DNA of 64,000 nt from DATHSY01 sp046729855 (lineage in GTDB: Bacteria; Actinomycetota; UBA4738; HRBIN12): assembly GCA_046729855.1 (NCBI GenBank), contig JBKPHM010000057.1, forward strand, positions 1-64,000, written 5' to 3'. Positions within the stretch are counted from its first letter, which is position 1. Every line of letters starts with the position of its first letter. Both the position numbers and the translations under genes were made by a program. Shown one piece after another: positions 8,424 through 16,620 of this stretch. The notes beneath the pieces were generated by a model that was not told where the DNA came from, did not search any database, and was given only the letters and a program-made list of their open reading frames with translations.

Positions 8424-9359
8424 TCACGCCGGAACTGGCGGCGGCGGCGGCCCGACCGCTGACGTCGAAGGCGCTTCCCCCCGCCGTCTGGCCACCACGA
8501 ACATCACGCCGAGCCCGACCACCGACGCGAGCAGCCACGCGAGGCCCCCGACCACGGGGATCAGCGCGAACGCGCGAGCGATCAGCCAACCCACGAGGAA
8601 CGCGAGGAACCTCGACGTCGGCGGCCTGACGACGAGACGCCCGAGCACGGCGGCGCCCACGACGTACCCGACCGTATAGACCAGCGCGAGTCCGAGCAGC
8701 ACGAACAAACCGAGTGGCAGCGCGACGACTGTGATGAGCAACAGGAGCGCCGCGAGCGGCACGAGGAAGAACACGCCGACTCCCCAGCCGATCGACTCCC
8801 CCGTCCGTTCGCGCCACGCCGTGATCGCCGATGGGTCGAGTCCCGGGAACAGCAGCAGCAGCACAAGGCCGAGGACGAGCGACGAGATCGAGTACCCGAT
8901 CCACCACACGAACCGGCTCGCGAAGCCGAAGCCTTCGAGGTCGAACCGCGTTGCGACGCTCTCCGTCGAGCCGCTGACGGTCGCGCCCTGCTCGATCTCC
9001 GGCGTCGACTGGCTGACGAGGTCTCCACCGACTTCGGCGCCGGAGCGCACGACCAGGTCACCGTTGAAGACGACGACGTCGTCAGCGACGCTCCCGGAGA
9101 TCTCGGCTCGCCCGTTGAACACGACGACACCTTCGCGGACCGTGCCCTCGACCACGGCGGGGCCGTTGAAGATGACGGCCAGGCCGACGGTCTCGCCCTC
9201 TGGAACGACGAGGCGACCGTTCAGCACGATCTGGTCGTCGGACTGGAGTCCCTCGTCGGACGACTGCGCGGCGGCCGGCTCTGCGAACGCGAGCGCCGCC
9301 GCGACGAGGAGCAAGATGAAGCAGACCCGCGTGATCGACCAGCCATCAGCACGACGCAT
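8424..9359 (-). CDS. Secreted/membrane protein with a bactofilin-like repeat domain and C-terminal membrane helices
   Basis: A 311-residue protein. ATG 9359 follows GGGAGG by five bases and begins a good signal sequence (WSITRVCFILLLVAAALAFAEPAAAQ). Residues about 30-125 are a short right-handed beta-solenoid of the polymer-forming (bactofilin-like) kind, with repeated strands such as VVVFNGRAEISGSVADDVVVFNGDLVVRSGAEVGG. Four or five helices follow (about 140-290). The tail is proline-rich. The fold suggests a scaffold outside the membrane rather than an enzyme. It stands alone and is convergent with the PAP2 gene. Confidence 0.65.
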   Translation of the reverse strand: MRRADGWSITRVCFILLLVAAALAFAEPAAAQSSDEGLQSDDQIVLNGRLVVPEGETVGLAVIFNGPAVVEGTVREGVVVFNGRAEISGSVADDVVVFNGDLVVRSGAEVGGDLVSQSTPEIEQGATVSGSTESVATRFDLEGFGFASRFVWWIGYSISSLVLGLVLLLLFPGLDPSAITAWRERTGESIGWGVGVFFLVPLAALLLLITVVALPLGLFVLLGLALVYTVGYVVGAAVLGRLVVRPPTSRFLAFLVGWLIARAFALIPVVGGLAWLLASVVGLGVMFVVARRRGEAPSTSAVGPPPPPVPA

Positions 9360-9418
9360 GATCCCTCCCGGTTGACGCTGCATCTCACCCTATGACCGGG
9401 CGGCGCAGCCCGTAAAGG

Positions 9419-10606
9419 TCAGGACGTCGCCGGCGTCAGGCGGTACACGCCCCCGGCCCGTGAGAGCGCGTAGAGCTCGCCCTCGGCGTCCTCGCCGAAC
9501 GACGTGATCGCGCCGACGGTGAGGCCGAGCGTCCGGCGGCGCACCGTTCCGTCGCCGCCCAGACGCAAAGCTTCGAGGTGCCCCGCGCAATAGTCCGCGA
9601 ACACGTACCAGCCGTCGAGCTCGGCGATGTCCGTGCCCCGGTACACGTACCCGCCCGTCACGGCGCACGCGCCTCCCTCGTCGTTCGCGTACTCGTACAC
9701 CGGAGGCGTCATGCCGTCGGTCGACCCGCCCGCGTAGGGGTGCGTCCCCTCCAGAACGTTCCAGCCGTAGTTCCGGCCGCCGCCGGAGCCGGCCGGCTCG
9801 ACGTCGATCTCCTCCCACGCGCTCTGGCCGACGTCGCCGATCCAGAGATCGCCGGTCTCGCGATCGAACGAGAACCGCCACGGGTTGCGGAGCCCGTAGG
9901 CCCAGATCTCGGGTCGGGCGCCGTCCCGGCCGACGAACGGATTGTCGGGCGGGATCGCGTACGGTTCGGACCCGGTCGGCCTGGGCGAGATGCGGAGGAT
10001 CTTGCCGAGCAACGTCGACAGCGACTGCCCGTTACCGTGCGGATCGCCGCCGCTCCCGCCGTCGCCAAGCCCGATGTACAGGTAGCCGTCAGGACCGAAG
10101 GCGAGCTGGCCCCCGTTGTGGTTCGCGTACGGCTGGTCGACGAACAGGACGTCGCGCTCGCTCTCCGCGACGGCCTGGCCGTCCTCGAACGCGAACTCCG
10201 TCACGCGCGTGTCGCCGGCGACATCGGTCCGGTCCGTGTACAGGAACCGCCCGTCGGGCGAGAACGTGATCCCCAGCAGTCCCTGCTCGTTGCCGAGAGA
10301 GACGCGCCCGGTGAGGTCGAGCACGGTGCGCGTCGATCGGTCGGGCGCGACCGCCACGACCCGCCCGCCCTTCAGCGCCACGTAGAGCGCCGGATCGCCG
10401 GGCCGGGTCATCAGGGCGACGGGCTCTTCCAGCCTCGCGACCTGGTCCAGCCTGACCGCGATCGGCTGGGGGGCCGCCTCCGTCGTCGTCGCGGAGCCGG
10501 TCGGCGGCGCGCGGGGTGCCTCGCGATCATCGGCCGGCAGGCATGCGATCAGGACGACGGCCGAGAGCGCCAACCCCCGAACGGCGCTCGATGGGAAGGG
10601 ACGCAT
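9419..10606 (-). CDS. Secreted PQQ-dependent aldose/sorbosone-type sugar dehydrogenase
   Basis: A 395-residue lipoprotein-like protein (ALSAVVLIACLP, cysteine about 22). The six-bladed propeller of the glucose/sorbosone dehydrogenase family is clear: EQGLLGITFSPDG, the catalytic-loop histidine in ANHNGGQLAFGPDGYLYIGLGDGGSGGDP, GLRNPWRFSFD, DVGQSAWEEIDV and the terminal VYRL. Family members oxidise the C1 hydroxyl of sugars outside the cell and pass electrons to the respiratory chain. No PQQ synthesis genes are in the window. The start has GGAG just upstream. Confidence 0.87.
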   Translation of the reverse strand: MRPFPSSAVRGLALSAVVLIACLPADDREAPRAPPTGSATTTEAAPQPIAVRLDQVARLEEPVALMTRPGDPALYVALKGGRVVAVAPDRSTRTVLDLTGRVSLGNEQGLLGITFSPDGRFLYTDRTDVAGDTRVTEFAFEDGQAVAESERDVLFVDQPYANHNGGQLAFGPDGYLYIGLGDGGSGGDPHGNGQSLSTLLGKILRISPRPTGSEPYAIPPDNPFVGRDGARPEIWAYGLRNPWRFSFDRETGDLWIGDVGQSAWEEIDVEPAGSGGGRNYGWNVLEGTHPYAGGSTDGMTPPVYEYANDEGGACAVTGGYVYRGTDIAELDGWYVFADYCAGHLEALRLGGDGTVRRRTLGLTVGAITSFGEDAEGELYALSRAGGVYRLTPATS

Positions 10607-10705
10607 CTCCGTATCGAAGGTACGCGCCGGCGAGGCGAACGGGTCCTCGCCGACCCCACGGCACCAGGTCCCCCATCCGAGGGGTGGCCGTTCGGGCTAC
10701 AGGGG

Positions 10706-10725
10706 ACGTCGCATTCCCACGACGT
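10706..10725. promoter_or_regulatory. Inverted repeat upstream of the first tandem MFS gene
   Basis: ACGTCG-N8-CGACGT forms a perfect 6-8-6 dyad 28 bases before the MFS start. A -10-like TAGGCT lies at 10738-10743. The dyad is placed where a regulator would act, but no regulator gene is adjacent and GC-rich DNA makes short dyads common, so this is weak. Confidence 0.25.
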
Positions 10726-10753
10726 TGAGCGGGGGGGTAGGCTCGCGGCGTCC

Positions 10754-12010
10754 ATGGCGAAGGCGGGCAGGGATCCGCTGCGGAGCAACCGCGACTTCCG
10801 CCTGCTCTGGATCGGCCAGACCGTCTCCGTCCTCGGGTCGAGGATCTCGTCGATCGCCTTCCCGCTCCTCGTGCTCGCGGTGTGGCATTCGCCGGTGCGC
10901 GCCGGGATCGTTGGGTTCGCGAGCACGATCCCGCTGTTGCTGCTGCAGATCCCGGCCGGTGCGTTCGTGGACCGGTGGAACCGCAAACGCACGATGATCT
11001 GGAGCGACGTCGTCCGGGCAGCGGCGCTCGCCTCGGTCGCGGTCGCGCTGTGGATGGAAGACCTCACGTTCGCTCACCTCGTCGTCGTCGCGTTCGTCGA
11101 CGGCGCGTTGTTCGTCTTCTACAACCTCGCGGAGAACGCAGCGATCCCGAAGGTCGTAACGGCGCAGCAGCTCCCGACCGCGCTGGCCCAGAACGAGGCG
11201 GGGACCCGAGGCTCCGCGCTGATCGGTCAGCCGCTGGGAGGGGTGCTCTTCGCGATCGGACGGGCGTTGCCGTTCGTTGCGGACGCCCTCTCGTTCGCCG
11301 TCTCGATCCTCACGCTCGCCGCGATCCGGACGCCTTTCCGCAAGGACCTGCCGAGCGAACGGGAGCCGATCGTCCGCGAGGTGGTCGAGGGCTTTCGCTG
11401 GCTATGGTCCCAGCCGTTCATCCGCGCGACGTCGCTATTGGTCGCCGGGGCAAACATGGTGTACCAGGCGCTGCTGCTGGTGGCGGTCGTCGCGGCGACC
11501 AGGCGCGGAGCGTCGCCGGGCGAGGTCGGCCTGGTGATGTCGTTTATCGGCATCGGCGGGCTGGTCGGATCGTTCGTGGCGCCGTGGGCGCAGCGGCACT
11601 TCTCCACGAGGGCAATCGTCCTCGGCGTGAACTGGACCTGGGTCGCGATGATCCCGCTAATCGCTCTGCCGCTCCACTGGTTCGCGATCGGTGCCGCGAT
11701 CGGATCCATGGTCCTCGTCGGCCCGACGTGGAACGTCCTCGTCAGCACCTACGAGCTGAGCCTGATCCCCGACCGGCTGCTCGGCCGCGTGACGAGTGTC
11801 ATCCTGATGCTCGCGTGGGGCGCGATCCCGCTCGGCGCCCTCGCCGCGGGCGTGCTCCTCGAATGGCTCCCACTGCCGACGGCGGTCCTTTCCCTGGCGG
11901 GCCTGATGGCGGTCGTCGCGTTCGCCGCGACGGTGACTCCGGCCGTCCGGCACGCCCCCCCGCTCCCTCGGCCGACACCCGTCCGGCCGCAGGAAACCGT
12001 CACCGTCTGA
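10754..12010 (+). CDS. MFS exporter (first of a tandem pair)
   Basis: A 418-residue twelve-helix transporter of the MFS_3/EntS-like drug-efflux type. The start ATG 10754 gives MAKAGRDPLRSNRDFRLLWIGQTVSVLGSRISSIAFPLL, the standard N-terminus of this family. Longer in-frame versions run through the divergent dehydrogenase gene and are not real. Signature loops include DRWNRKRTMIWSDVVRA between helices 2 and 3 and LIPDRLLGRVTSVILML. Nearly every block aligns with the gene that follows (for example NEAxxRGxALxGQPLGG), so the two arose by tandem duplication. The substrate is unknown. Confidence 0.85.
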   Translation: MAKAGRDPLRSNRDFRLLWIGQTVSVLGSRISSIAFPLLVLAVWHSPVRAGIVGFASTIPLLLLQIPAGAFVDRWNRKRTMIWSDVVRAAALASVAVALWMEDLTFAHLVVVAFVDGALFVFYNLAENAAIPKVVTAQQLPTALAQNEAGTRGSALIGQPLGGVLFAIGRALPFVADALSFAVSILTLAAIRTPFRKDLPSEREPIVREVVEGFRWLWSQPFIRATSLLVAGANMVYQALLLVAVVAATRRGASPGEVGLVMSFIGIGGLVGSFVAPWAQRHFSTRAIVLGVNWTWVAMIPLIALPLHWFAIGAAIGSMVLVGPTWNVLVSTYELSLIPDRLLGRVTSVILMLAWGAIPLGALAAGVLLEWLPLPTAVLSLAGLMAVVAFAATVTPAVRHAPPLPRPTPVRPQETVTV

Positions 12011-12080
12011 ACCGGCGCCGCCCCGACGACGCTACGGCGCGGTCACGGACGGGGCCTCCCGTGCCGAAGTACGTAGGGCG

Positions 12081-13322
12081 ATGGCGCTCGCGACGCACCC
12101 GAGCGCAGGTCCAGGACCGCTCCGGCGGAACCGCGACTTCGTCCTGCTCTGGCTGGGCCAGGCCGTCTCGGTCCTGGGATCGCGGATCTCCTCGATCGCG
12201 TTCCCGCTGCTCGTCCTCTCCCTGACGCACTCACCGGCCCAAGCAGGGATCGTCGGCTTCTTCGGGACGCTCCCCTACCTATTGGTGCAGCTGCCCGCCG
12301 GTGGTCTCGTCGACCGGCTCGACCGCAAGCGGACGATGATCGCGAGCGACCTGATCCGGGCGGTCGCCCTCGCATCGGTGCCGGCCGCGATCTGGCTGAA
12401 CCGGGTCGCGATCCCTCACCTCGCGGCGGTCGCGTTCGTGGACGGTGCGCTCTCGGTCGTCTTCAGCCTGGCCGAGAACGCCGCGCTCCCCAAGGTCGTC
12501 GCACCGGAGCAGTTGTCGGCGGCGATCGCGCAGAACGAGGCGCGCGAACGGGGCGCCGCCCTGGTCGGGCAGCCGCTCGGCGGAGCGCTGTTCGGGATCG
12601 CCCGCACCCTGCCGTTTCTCGTCGACGCCGTCTCGTACGCGGTCTCGGTCGTCACCTTGCTGCTGATCCGCGCGCGGTTCCGCGTGGACGAGCCGCCGAC
12701 GCGTGCCCGCCTCGATCGGGAGATCGCCGAAGGGTTCCGGTGGCTGTGGCGTCAGCGGTTCCTGCGAGCGAGCGCGCTGCTGATCGCCGGGAGCAATTTC
12801 GTATTCCAGGGGCTGCTTCTCGCGATCATCGTCCTCGCGCGCCGGCGCGGGGCCTCCTCGGCCGAGGTCGGAGCGGTCTTGGCGCTCGCCGGCGTGGTCG
12901 GTGTCGCGGGGGCGCTCCTGGCGCCGCGCATGCGGCGCCTCGTCCCGACGCGCGGCATCATCGTCGGCGTGACCTGGTTCTGGGCGACGCTCCTCCCGGC
13001 GATGGCGTTCGACCTCCCACCCGTGGTGCTGGGTGTGACGTTCGGCGCGATGACGTTCGTCGGGCCGGTGTGGAACGTCGTCTTCGGCACGTACGAGCTC
13101 ACACTCACGCCCGACCACCTGCTGGGTCGGGTACAGAGCGTCGAGATGCTGCTGTCCTGGGGCGCGATCCCGCTCGGGTCGCTCGCGGCCGGATTGTTGC
13201 TCGAGCACGCCAGCGGGCCGGCGGCCATGCTCACGCTCGCGAGCGTGATGCTCCTGATCGCGGTCGCCGGGACTCTCAGCCCCTCGCTTCGGCGCGCGCC
13301 GCCGCTGCCCAACGCCGGCTGA
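12081..13322 (+). CDS. MFS exporter (second of a tandem pair)
   Basis: A 413-residue paralogue of the upstream gene. It shares GPLRRNRDFVLLWLGQAVSVLGSRISSIAFPLLV, DRLDRKRTMIASDLIRA, NEARERGAALVGQPLGG and LTPDHLLGRVQSVEML. TACGTA at 12070-12075, five bases before ATG, could be its own -10 box. In this family such pairs can act as independent exporters or as a heterodimer; the sequence does not decide. The following FmdB gene is convergent. Confidence 0.85.
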   Translation: MALATHPSAGPGPLRRNRDFVLLWLGQAVSVLGSRISSIAFPLLVLSLTHSPAQAGIVGFFGTLPYLLVQLPAGGLVDRLDRKRTMIASDLIRAVALASVPAAIWLNRVAIPHLAAVAFVDGALSVVFSLAENAALPKVVAPEQLSAAIAQNEARERGAALVGQPLGGALFGIARTLPFLVDAVSYAVSVVTLLLIRARFRVDEPPTRARLDREIAEGFRWLWRQRFLRASALLIAGSNFVFQGLLLAIIVLARRRGASSAEVGAVLALAGVVGVAGALLAPRMRRLVPTRGIIVGVTWFWATLLPAMAFDLPPVVLGVTFGAMTFVGPVWNVVFGTYELTLTPDHLLGRVQSVEMLLSWGAIPLGSLAAGLLLEHASGPAAMLTLASVMLLIAVAGTLSPSLRRAPPLPNAG

Positions 13323-13328
13323 GACGCA

Positions 13329-13532
13329 CTACCGGCCGCAGGCGCAGGCGCCCCCGCAGCCGCAGCCAGAGGTGGCCGCGGGCGCCCCCGAACCGGTCGT
13401 CGCGAAAACGGAGATCTCACGACGGACGCGGACGGCGCCGCACGAGGGACACGCGGGCGGGTCGGCCGAGGCCGCGACCAGCGCGTCGAACCGGCCACCG
13501 CAGCGTTCGCACCGGTACTCGTAGAGTGGCAT
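13329..13532 (-). CDS. FmdB-type zinc-ribbon protein
   Basis: A 67-residue protein starting MPLYEYRCERCGGRFDALV, the invariant opening of the FmdB/zinc-ribbon family. CxxC pairs CERC and CPSC should bind one zinc. The tail is glycine-cysteine rich (SGCGCGGACACGR), common in actinobacterial members. ATG 13532 is chosen over an upstream extension because of this family start. FmdB was first linked to formamidase/amidase regulation, but the usual role is unknown. Confidence 0.85.
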   Translation of the reverse strand: MPLYEYRCERCGGRFDALVAASADPPACPSCGAVRVRREISVFATTGSGAPAATSGCGCGGACACGR

Positions 13533-13561
13533 CGCAGACAGATGATAGGGCCCGACGCTGA

Positions 13562-14402
13562 CGCCGACGCCGTGACCGGCGGTTCGGGCGCACGTACCGC
13601 CACCTCGCCTCGCACGAGGAGATGAACCGTCCGGCATCGCCGGCATGGCATACGCCGTTCTGGGACCTGATCAACGCCGGGATCCTGGACATGGAGCCGC
13701 CCGACCACACGCGCGTCCGGCGGCTGGTCGCCAATGCGTTCACGCCGCGGTTCGTCGAGAGCCTGCGCCTATCTGCGCGACCTCGCACGCGAGCGACGCG
13801 CGGCACCCGGCGAGGACCTGATCTCGCTGCTCGCGGGGATCGTGGACAAGGGCGAGACGTTGACCGAGGGGGAGCTCGTCGGGACGTGCGTCCTCATGCT
13901 GAACGCCGGACACGAGGCGACGGTCAACTCGACGCTGATCGGGTGGTGGACGTTGTTCCGCCATCCCGATCAGCTGCGGCGGCTCCGCGACGACCGCTCG
14001 CTGCTACCCGCGGCGATCGAGGAGCTCCTTTCGTTCGACACGCCCCTCCAGCTGTTCGAGCGCTGCGTGCTCGAGCCGTTTGAGCTCCATGGCCAGGCGA
14101 TCCCGAAGGGCGCGGAGCTCGGCTTGATCTTTGGGTCGGCCAACCGCGACCCCGAGGTCTTCGACCGTCCCGACGAGCTGGACCTCGGACGTGAGCCGAA
14201 CCCGCACCTCACGTTCGGCGCCGGGATCCACTTCTGCCTCGGCGCGCCGCTCGGGCGTCTGGAGCTGCAGACATCGTTCGCGACGCTGCTCGATCGGTTC
14301 CCGAGGCTCGAGCCGGTCGAGGAACCGAGGTGGAAGCCCAACTACATCATCCGTGGACTGGCGGGGCTTCGCGTCAGCCCGCAGGTTCAGCGCCAACGGT
14401 AG
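13562..14402 (+). pseudogene. Decayed cytochrome P450
   Basis: Three kinds of damage are visible. The reading frame opens at a stop (13559-13561) with DRRFGRTYRHLASHEEMNRPA, so the first 40-60 residues and any start codon are missing. After FTPRFVESLR (about 13770) the frame jumps straight to YLRDLARERRAAPGEDLIS, which in P450s lies about 110-130 residues later, so helices roughly D-G are deleted and the frame shifts. Finally the K-helix ExxR reads EELLS, without its arginine. The oxygen-binding AGHEAT and the haem cysteine loop FGAGIHFCLGAPLGRLE remain. No haem enzyme can be made from this. Confidence 0.85.
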
Positions 14403-14444
14403 TGGGTACCCAAGCATGTTGGCCGCGTACCGAGGAGGGCGACG

Positions 14445-14939
14445 ATGAGTATGACCAGCACGATGAAGTGGATGGGCCGCAGCGCTCGCAACCGGGCTGA
14501 GGCCGTCGGTCACCAGATGAAGGACCGGGCGCTGCAGATGCGGCTCGAGCGCGCGGCAGAGGAAAACGAGCGCCTGCGGGCCGAGAACGAGACGCTCCGC
14601 GATTCGGTCGAGGAGTCGCGCACCGACCACCGTCGGATCCTCGAGATGCTCGAGGCCCGCCTGGCTCCGCTTCTCTCGAGCGAGGACGTCGAGGTCGAGA
14701 AGGTCGAGAAGAAGTCCCACCGGGGCCGCCGCTTCATGTTCCTGCTGATGCTCGCCGGCGCCGGATGGGCGTGGATGCGGTCGAAGACCGGCGGCCGCCC
14801 TGTCGACGACGTGTGGGCCGAGCGGCCCGACACGGCGGGCTCGACCGGGACGACGAGCGAGAGCGGCAAGCCCGGCACGACGGGCTCGACCGGGACCGGC
14901 CGGGCCGGCAAGCCTGGCGACCCCGGCGTCGCTGCGTAA
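14445..14939 (+). CDS. Hypothetical coiled-coil protein with one membrane helix and a Gly/Thr/Ser repeat tail
   Basis: A 164-residue protein with a strong GGAGG binding site. Residues about 33-70 are a charged coiled coil (RAAEENERLRAENETLRDSVEESR). A hydrophobic segment near 96-110 (FMFLLMLAGAGWAWM) follows a basic patch. The last 35 residues repeat a (T/S)GSTGT...GKPG(T/D) unit, made by a short direct DNA repeat around 14836 and 14881. I do not recognise a family. A membrane-tethered structural role is the simplest reading. Confidence 0.55.
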   Translation: MSMTSTMKWMGRSARNRAEAVGHQMKDRALQMRLERAAEENERLRAENETLRDSVEESRTDHRRILEMLEARLAPLLSSEDVEVEKVEKKSHRGRRFMFLLMLAGAGWAWMRSKTGGRPVDDVWAERPDTAGSTGTTSESGKPGTTGSTGTGRAGKPGDPGVAA

Positions 14940-15039
14940 CGCGAGCGCCGAGGACTCCAACCTAGAAGCCATCGGGCGGGGCTTGATTCGCGTCGCCCTC
15001 GACCGGCTCCACTCGGCCGGTCCTCGGTAATCTTCGGCT

Positions 15040-15915
15040 ATGGCGCTGCTCGACGCGGCCGAACCGCCCGATCCGTTCGTCGCGCCCGCGATCGTCGCCG
15101 CGTTCGACGGGTGGATCGACGCGGCGGGGGCGTCAACGGCCGCTGCCGGCCAGATCGCCGAGGGCGGCGAGTCGATCGCGTCGTTCGACGCGGACCGGCT
15201 CTTCGACTACCGCGCCAGGCGCCCCGTCCTCGACATCGTAGACGGCACGCTGACCGAGCTGACCTGGCCGGAGCTGTCGATCCGCCGCGTCCACCGAGAC
15301 GGCCGGGACCTGCTCGTCTTCACGGGTCCCGAGCCAGACTTCAGGTGGCAGCAGCTCGGCGGCGAGCTCTCAACGCTCGCCACGCGGCTCGGGGTCGTCG
15401 AGTGGGTGAGCATGGGGTCTTTGCCGACGGCGGTGCCCCACACCCGACCCGTTCCGATCCTGGCGACCGCGTCGCGTCCGGCGCTGCTGCACGGCGACGA
15501 GCAGCAGGGCCCGGCCGGGCTGCTGCGCGTCCCCGCCGCGGCGCTGTCCACGCTCGAGCTCGCCATCGCGCAGAGCGGGATCCCGACAGTCGGTTTCTAC
15601 GCGCAGCTCCCGCACTACGTGAACGGCCCGTACGCGGCCGGGACCGTCGCGTTGCTGGAGCACGTGGGCCGTCACCTCGGCGTCGACCTCCCGCTCGGCG
15701 ACCTCGCCGAAGCGGCCGCGACGCAGCGCGTCCGCCTGGACGCCGCCGTGGCCGCCGACGAGGAGTCACGGGAGTACGTGGAGCGGCTCGAGGCCATCGG
15801 CGGCCAGGAGCAGCGCATCCCATCCGGGGACGAGATCGCGAGCGAGATCGAGCGGTTCCTGCAGCAGCGGCCGGGTGACGACGCGGGCGAGGCCGGCCCG
15901 TTCCGCGAGCCATGA
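15040..15915 (+). CDS. PAC2-family protein
   Basis: A 291-residue protein typical of the actinobacterial PAC2 family, named after the proteasome assembly chaperone 2 fold. Diagnostic parts are AIVAAFDGWIDAAGASTAAAGQIA near the N-terminus, LLVFTGPEPDFRWQQL, WVSMGSLPTAVPHTRPVPI and GFYAQLPHYVNGPYAAGTVALL. In mycobacteria such proteins are dispensable, with no agreed biochemical function. ATG 15040 lies six bases after TAATCT, a leaderless promoter pattern. The next gene overlaps by four bases. Confidence 0.85.
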   Translation: MALLDAAEPPDPFVAPAIVAAFDGWIDAAGASTAAAGQIAEGGESIASFDADRLFDYRARRPVLDIVDGTLTELTWPELSIRRVHRDGRDLLVFTGPEPDFRWQQLGGELSTLATRLGVVEWVSMGSLPTAVPHTRPVPILATASRPALLHGDEQQGPAGLLRVPAAALSTLELAIAQSGIPTVGFYAQLPHYVNGPYAAGTVALLEHVGRHLGVDLPLGDLAEAAATQRVRLDAAVAADEESREYVERLEAIGGQEQRIPSGDEIASEIERFLQQRPGDDAGEAGPFREP

Positions 15916-16586
15916 GGGACGAGGACGCCTCCACGCCGGCCGCGCCTCCGACCGCGCGAACGCGCGTCCGGCGGCTGCCCGATCGCGGCGCGTACGACCG
16001 CGCGACGATCGACGCGATCCTGGACGAGGCCCTGTACTGCCACGTCGCGTACGTCGACAAGGACGGTGACGCGCGCGTGATCCCAACGATCCACGTCCGC
16101 GTTGGCGACACCGTCTACGTGCACGGCTCGGCGGCGAGTCACACGCTCCGACGGATCGATGGTCGACAGGTCTGCCTGGTCGCGACGCTGCTCGACGGCC
16201 TCGTCCTGGCCCGGTCCGCGTTCCATCATTCGATGAATTACCGCTCGGTCATGGTGTACGGGAAGGCGCGCCGCGTGACGTGGCCCGAGGAGAAGTGGAC
16301 GGCGCAGGCCGCGCTCGTCGACCACGTGTGCGCCAGGCGTTCCGAACAGGCGCGGATGCCGAACGAGGAGGAGCTCAAGCAGACGACCATCATGGCGATC
16401 GCGCTCTCCGAGGTATCCGCCAAGATCCGAACCGGCCCGCCGAAGGACGACGAGGACGACCTCGGCCTGCCCCTTTGGGCCGGCGTGCTTCCGCTCCGCA
16501 TCGTCCCGGGCGAGCCGGAGGATGCGCCGGACCTCGCGCCCGGGCTATCGCCGCCAGACAACGTCAGCCGATATCGTCGCCCGTGA
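15912..16586 (+). CDS. Pyridoxamine 5'-phosphate oxidase-fold flavin protein
   Basis: A 224-residue protein, translationally coupled to the PAC2 gene (ATGA overlap). The split-barrel flavin fold is recognised from ALYCHVAYVDKDGDARVIPTIHVRVGDTVYVHGSAASHTLR, then LARSAFHHSMNYRSVMVYGKARRV and the C-terminal half ending LPLWAGVLPLRIVPGEPE. Members of this subgroup bind FMN or F420 and reduce or detoxify small molecules; the true PNPOx role in vitamin B6 synthesis is unlikely at this similarity. The cofactor cannot be settled by eye. Confidence 0.82.
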   Translation: MRDEDASTPAAPPTARTRVRRLPDRGAYDRATIDAILDEALYCHVAYVDKDGDARVIPTIHVRVGDTVYVHGSAASHTLRRIDGRQVCLVATLLDGLVLARSAFHHSMNYRSVMVYGKARRVTWPEEKWTAQAALVDHVCARRSEQARMPNEEELKQTTIMAIALSEVSAKIRTGPPKDDEDDLGLPLWAGVLPLRIVPGEPEDAPDLAPGLSPPDNVSRYRRP

Positions 16587-16620
16587 CCTGACGGCGGACT
16601 CGCCCAGGATCCGGGTCAGG
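16587..16620. terminator. Possible bidirectional terminator between convergent genes
   Basis: CCTGAC at 16587-16592 pairs with GTCAGG at 16615-16620 across the 29-base gap between the convergent flavin-protein and kinase genes. There is no U-run and the loop is long, so this is only a positional guess. Confidence 0.2.

Noticed and set aside
9578..12010. An 810-residue version of the first tandem MFS gene
   Set aside because: The first 392 residues are antisense to the sugar dehydrogenase; the normal MFS N-terminus starts at 10754.
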